A stretch of DNA of 64,000 nt, taken from positions 124,001 through 188,000 of the forward strand of contig NZ_QFZK01000002.1 of the NCBI RefSeq assembly GCF_003415675.1, written 5' to 3'. The notes beneath the pieces were generated by a model that worked only from the letters and a program-made list of their open reading frames with translations, was not told the origin of the DNA and made no database searches. Shown here piece after piece: positions 63,587-64,000 of this stretch. Each line of letters opens with the position of its first letter. Position 1 is the first letter of the stretch. Both the position numbers and the translations under genes were made by a program. The DNA is from Rhodoferax lacus. GTDB lineage: Bacteria; Pseudomonadota; Gammaproteobacteria; Burkholderiales; Burkholderiaceae_C.

Positions 63587-64000
63587 GTACGTAGTTTGAT
63601 ATCAAGTAGCCTAATCCTGCGCCCATGCCGGCAAATAGAAATGAGCGCAATTCATGAAGTATAGAAAATACCGCGTTTTTATACATGCCGTACCAAAGCA
63701 AAAATAGTACGGGGACCTCTGTCAAAGCAACAGCCCAAACTACACCATACATGCCGGCATAAGCCCATCCAAAGGGTATGCCAACCAGTATTACAGCAGC
63801 TCGAAGTGAGTTCTGGAGCACGGCATATTTTGGCTTTCCAAGAGCAAGGAGACAGGATTCACTGCTGGTTAAAATGGAAGACATAAGCAGTCTTACACAC
63901 AGTATTTGCAGCATCCAGCCAGCATCCCTGTAGCGAACGTCATAGAGCAATGCAATAACTTGAGCACCTATTAACATTAGTACGGCGATGGGTACCACCA
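63579..64000 (-). CDS. Wzx-type flippase, C-terminal part (cut by window edge)
   Basis: The frame is open to the right edge and ends at 63579; about 140 residues are seen. Four or so hydrophobic segments and LLMSSILTSSESCLLALGKPKYAV (in two parts) resemble the C-terminal half of polysaccharide flippases of the MATE/Wzx superfamily. The internal GTG at 63998 is unlikely to be the start. The gene is convergent with the polymerase and AT-rich like it. Confidence 0.65.
   Translation of the reverse strand, partial: VVPIAVLMLIGAQVIALLYDVRYRDAGWMLQILCVRLLMSSILTSSESCLLALGKPKYAVLQNSLRAAVILVGIPFGWAYAGMYGVVWAVALTEVPVLFLLWYGMYKNAVFSILHELRSFLFAGMGAGLGYLISNYVLM

Overview
The window reads as chromosomal DNA of a betaproteobacterium, most likely a Burkholderiales member of the Comamonadaceae (Rhodoferax/Polaromonas-like). 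The basis is high GC with dense same-strand operons, a long his operon fused to a murA/Mla block, a short-form HisG, sspAB next to petABC, the coaE-zapD-yacG tail behind pilBCD, and an intergenic G/C-rich repeat of a type I associate with this family. This is inferred from gene content and order; no database search was possible.

Layout. (1) 1-3300: end of a dGTPase gene, a DUF1415 protein, a methyltransferase, a glycine-zipper lipoprotein and a RAYT-type transposase. (2) 3470-9718: glutamate synthase gltBD, closed by a clear intrinsic terminator. (3) 9794-17032: phospholipid-transport cluster mlaFEDACB, an ABC-2 exporter pair, ibaG (BolA family) and murA. (4) 17029-24099: hisG, hisD, a small unknown exported protein where hisC would be expected, hisBHAFIE, a DUF4870 protein and hinT. 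(5) 24152-26885: tatABC and a convergent DegS-like protease. (6) 26954-29678: a cysteine-cluster protein, a Nif3-like protein, pdxA and convergent mscL. (7) 29819-33809: the cytochrome bc1 operon petABC and sspAB. (8) 33865-38167: tRNA-Thr, dciA, an M23 peptidase and secA. (9) 38239-42222: a HigBA-like toxin-antitoxin pair, argJ, a DUF815 ATPase, a Nudix hydrolase and a second toxin-antitoxin pair with striking palindromic operators. (10) 42307-53400, all on the minus strand: a glycosyltransferase, a membrane endonuclease/exonuclease/phosphatase-family protein, dTDP-rhamnose genes rfbBDAC, pilus genes pilBCD, then coaE, zapD and yacG. (11) 53545-64000: an exopolysaccharide locus of the exosortase-B type (epsA, epsB, a cNMP-binding protein, epsL, epsD, epsE, epsF, epsG), preceded by a 57-residue PEP-CTERM-like mini-protein. 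It runs into AT-rich, probably acquired polymerase and flippase genes at the right edge.

How the genes work together. The right third is a cell-surface polymer region. rfbBDAC makes dTDP-L-rhamnose, glycosyltransferases use it, EpsB starts a lipid-linked chain, EpsF/G control chain length, EpsE and EpsL form the outer-membrane exit, and the mini PEP-CTERM protein looks like a substrate of an exosortase expected beyond the edge. The left and middle hold envelope housekeeping (Mla, MurA, Tat, SecA, DegS-like protease, MscL), respiration (bc1, whose Rieske protein is normally Tat-exported) and histidine synthesis.

No gap between genes exceeds 300 bases. At least three, probably four, intergenic copies of a G/C-rich repeat lie in the window, one apparently supplying the hisF ribosome-binding site. 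No CRISPR array, rRNA gene or complete prophage was seen.
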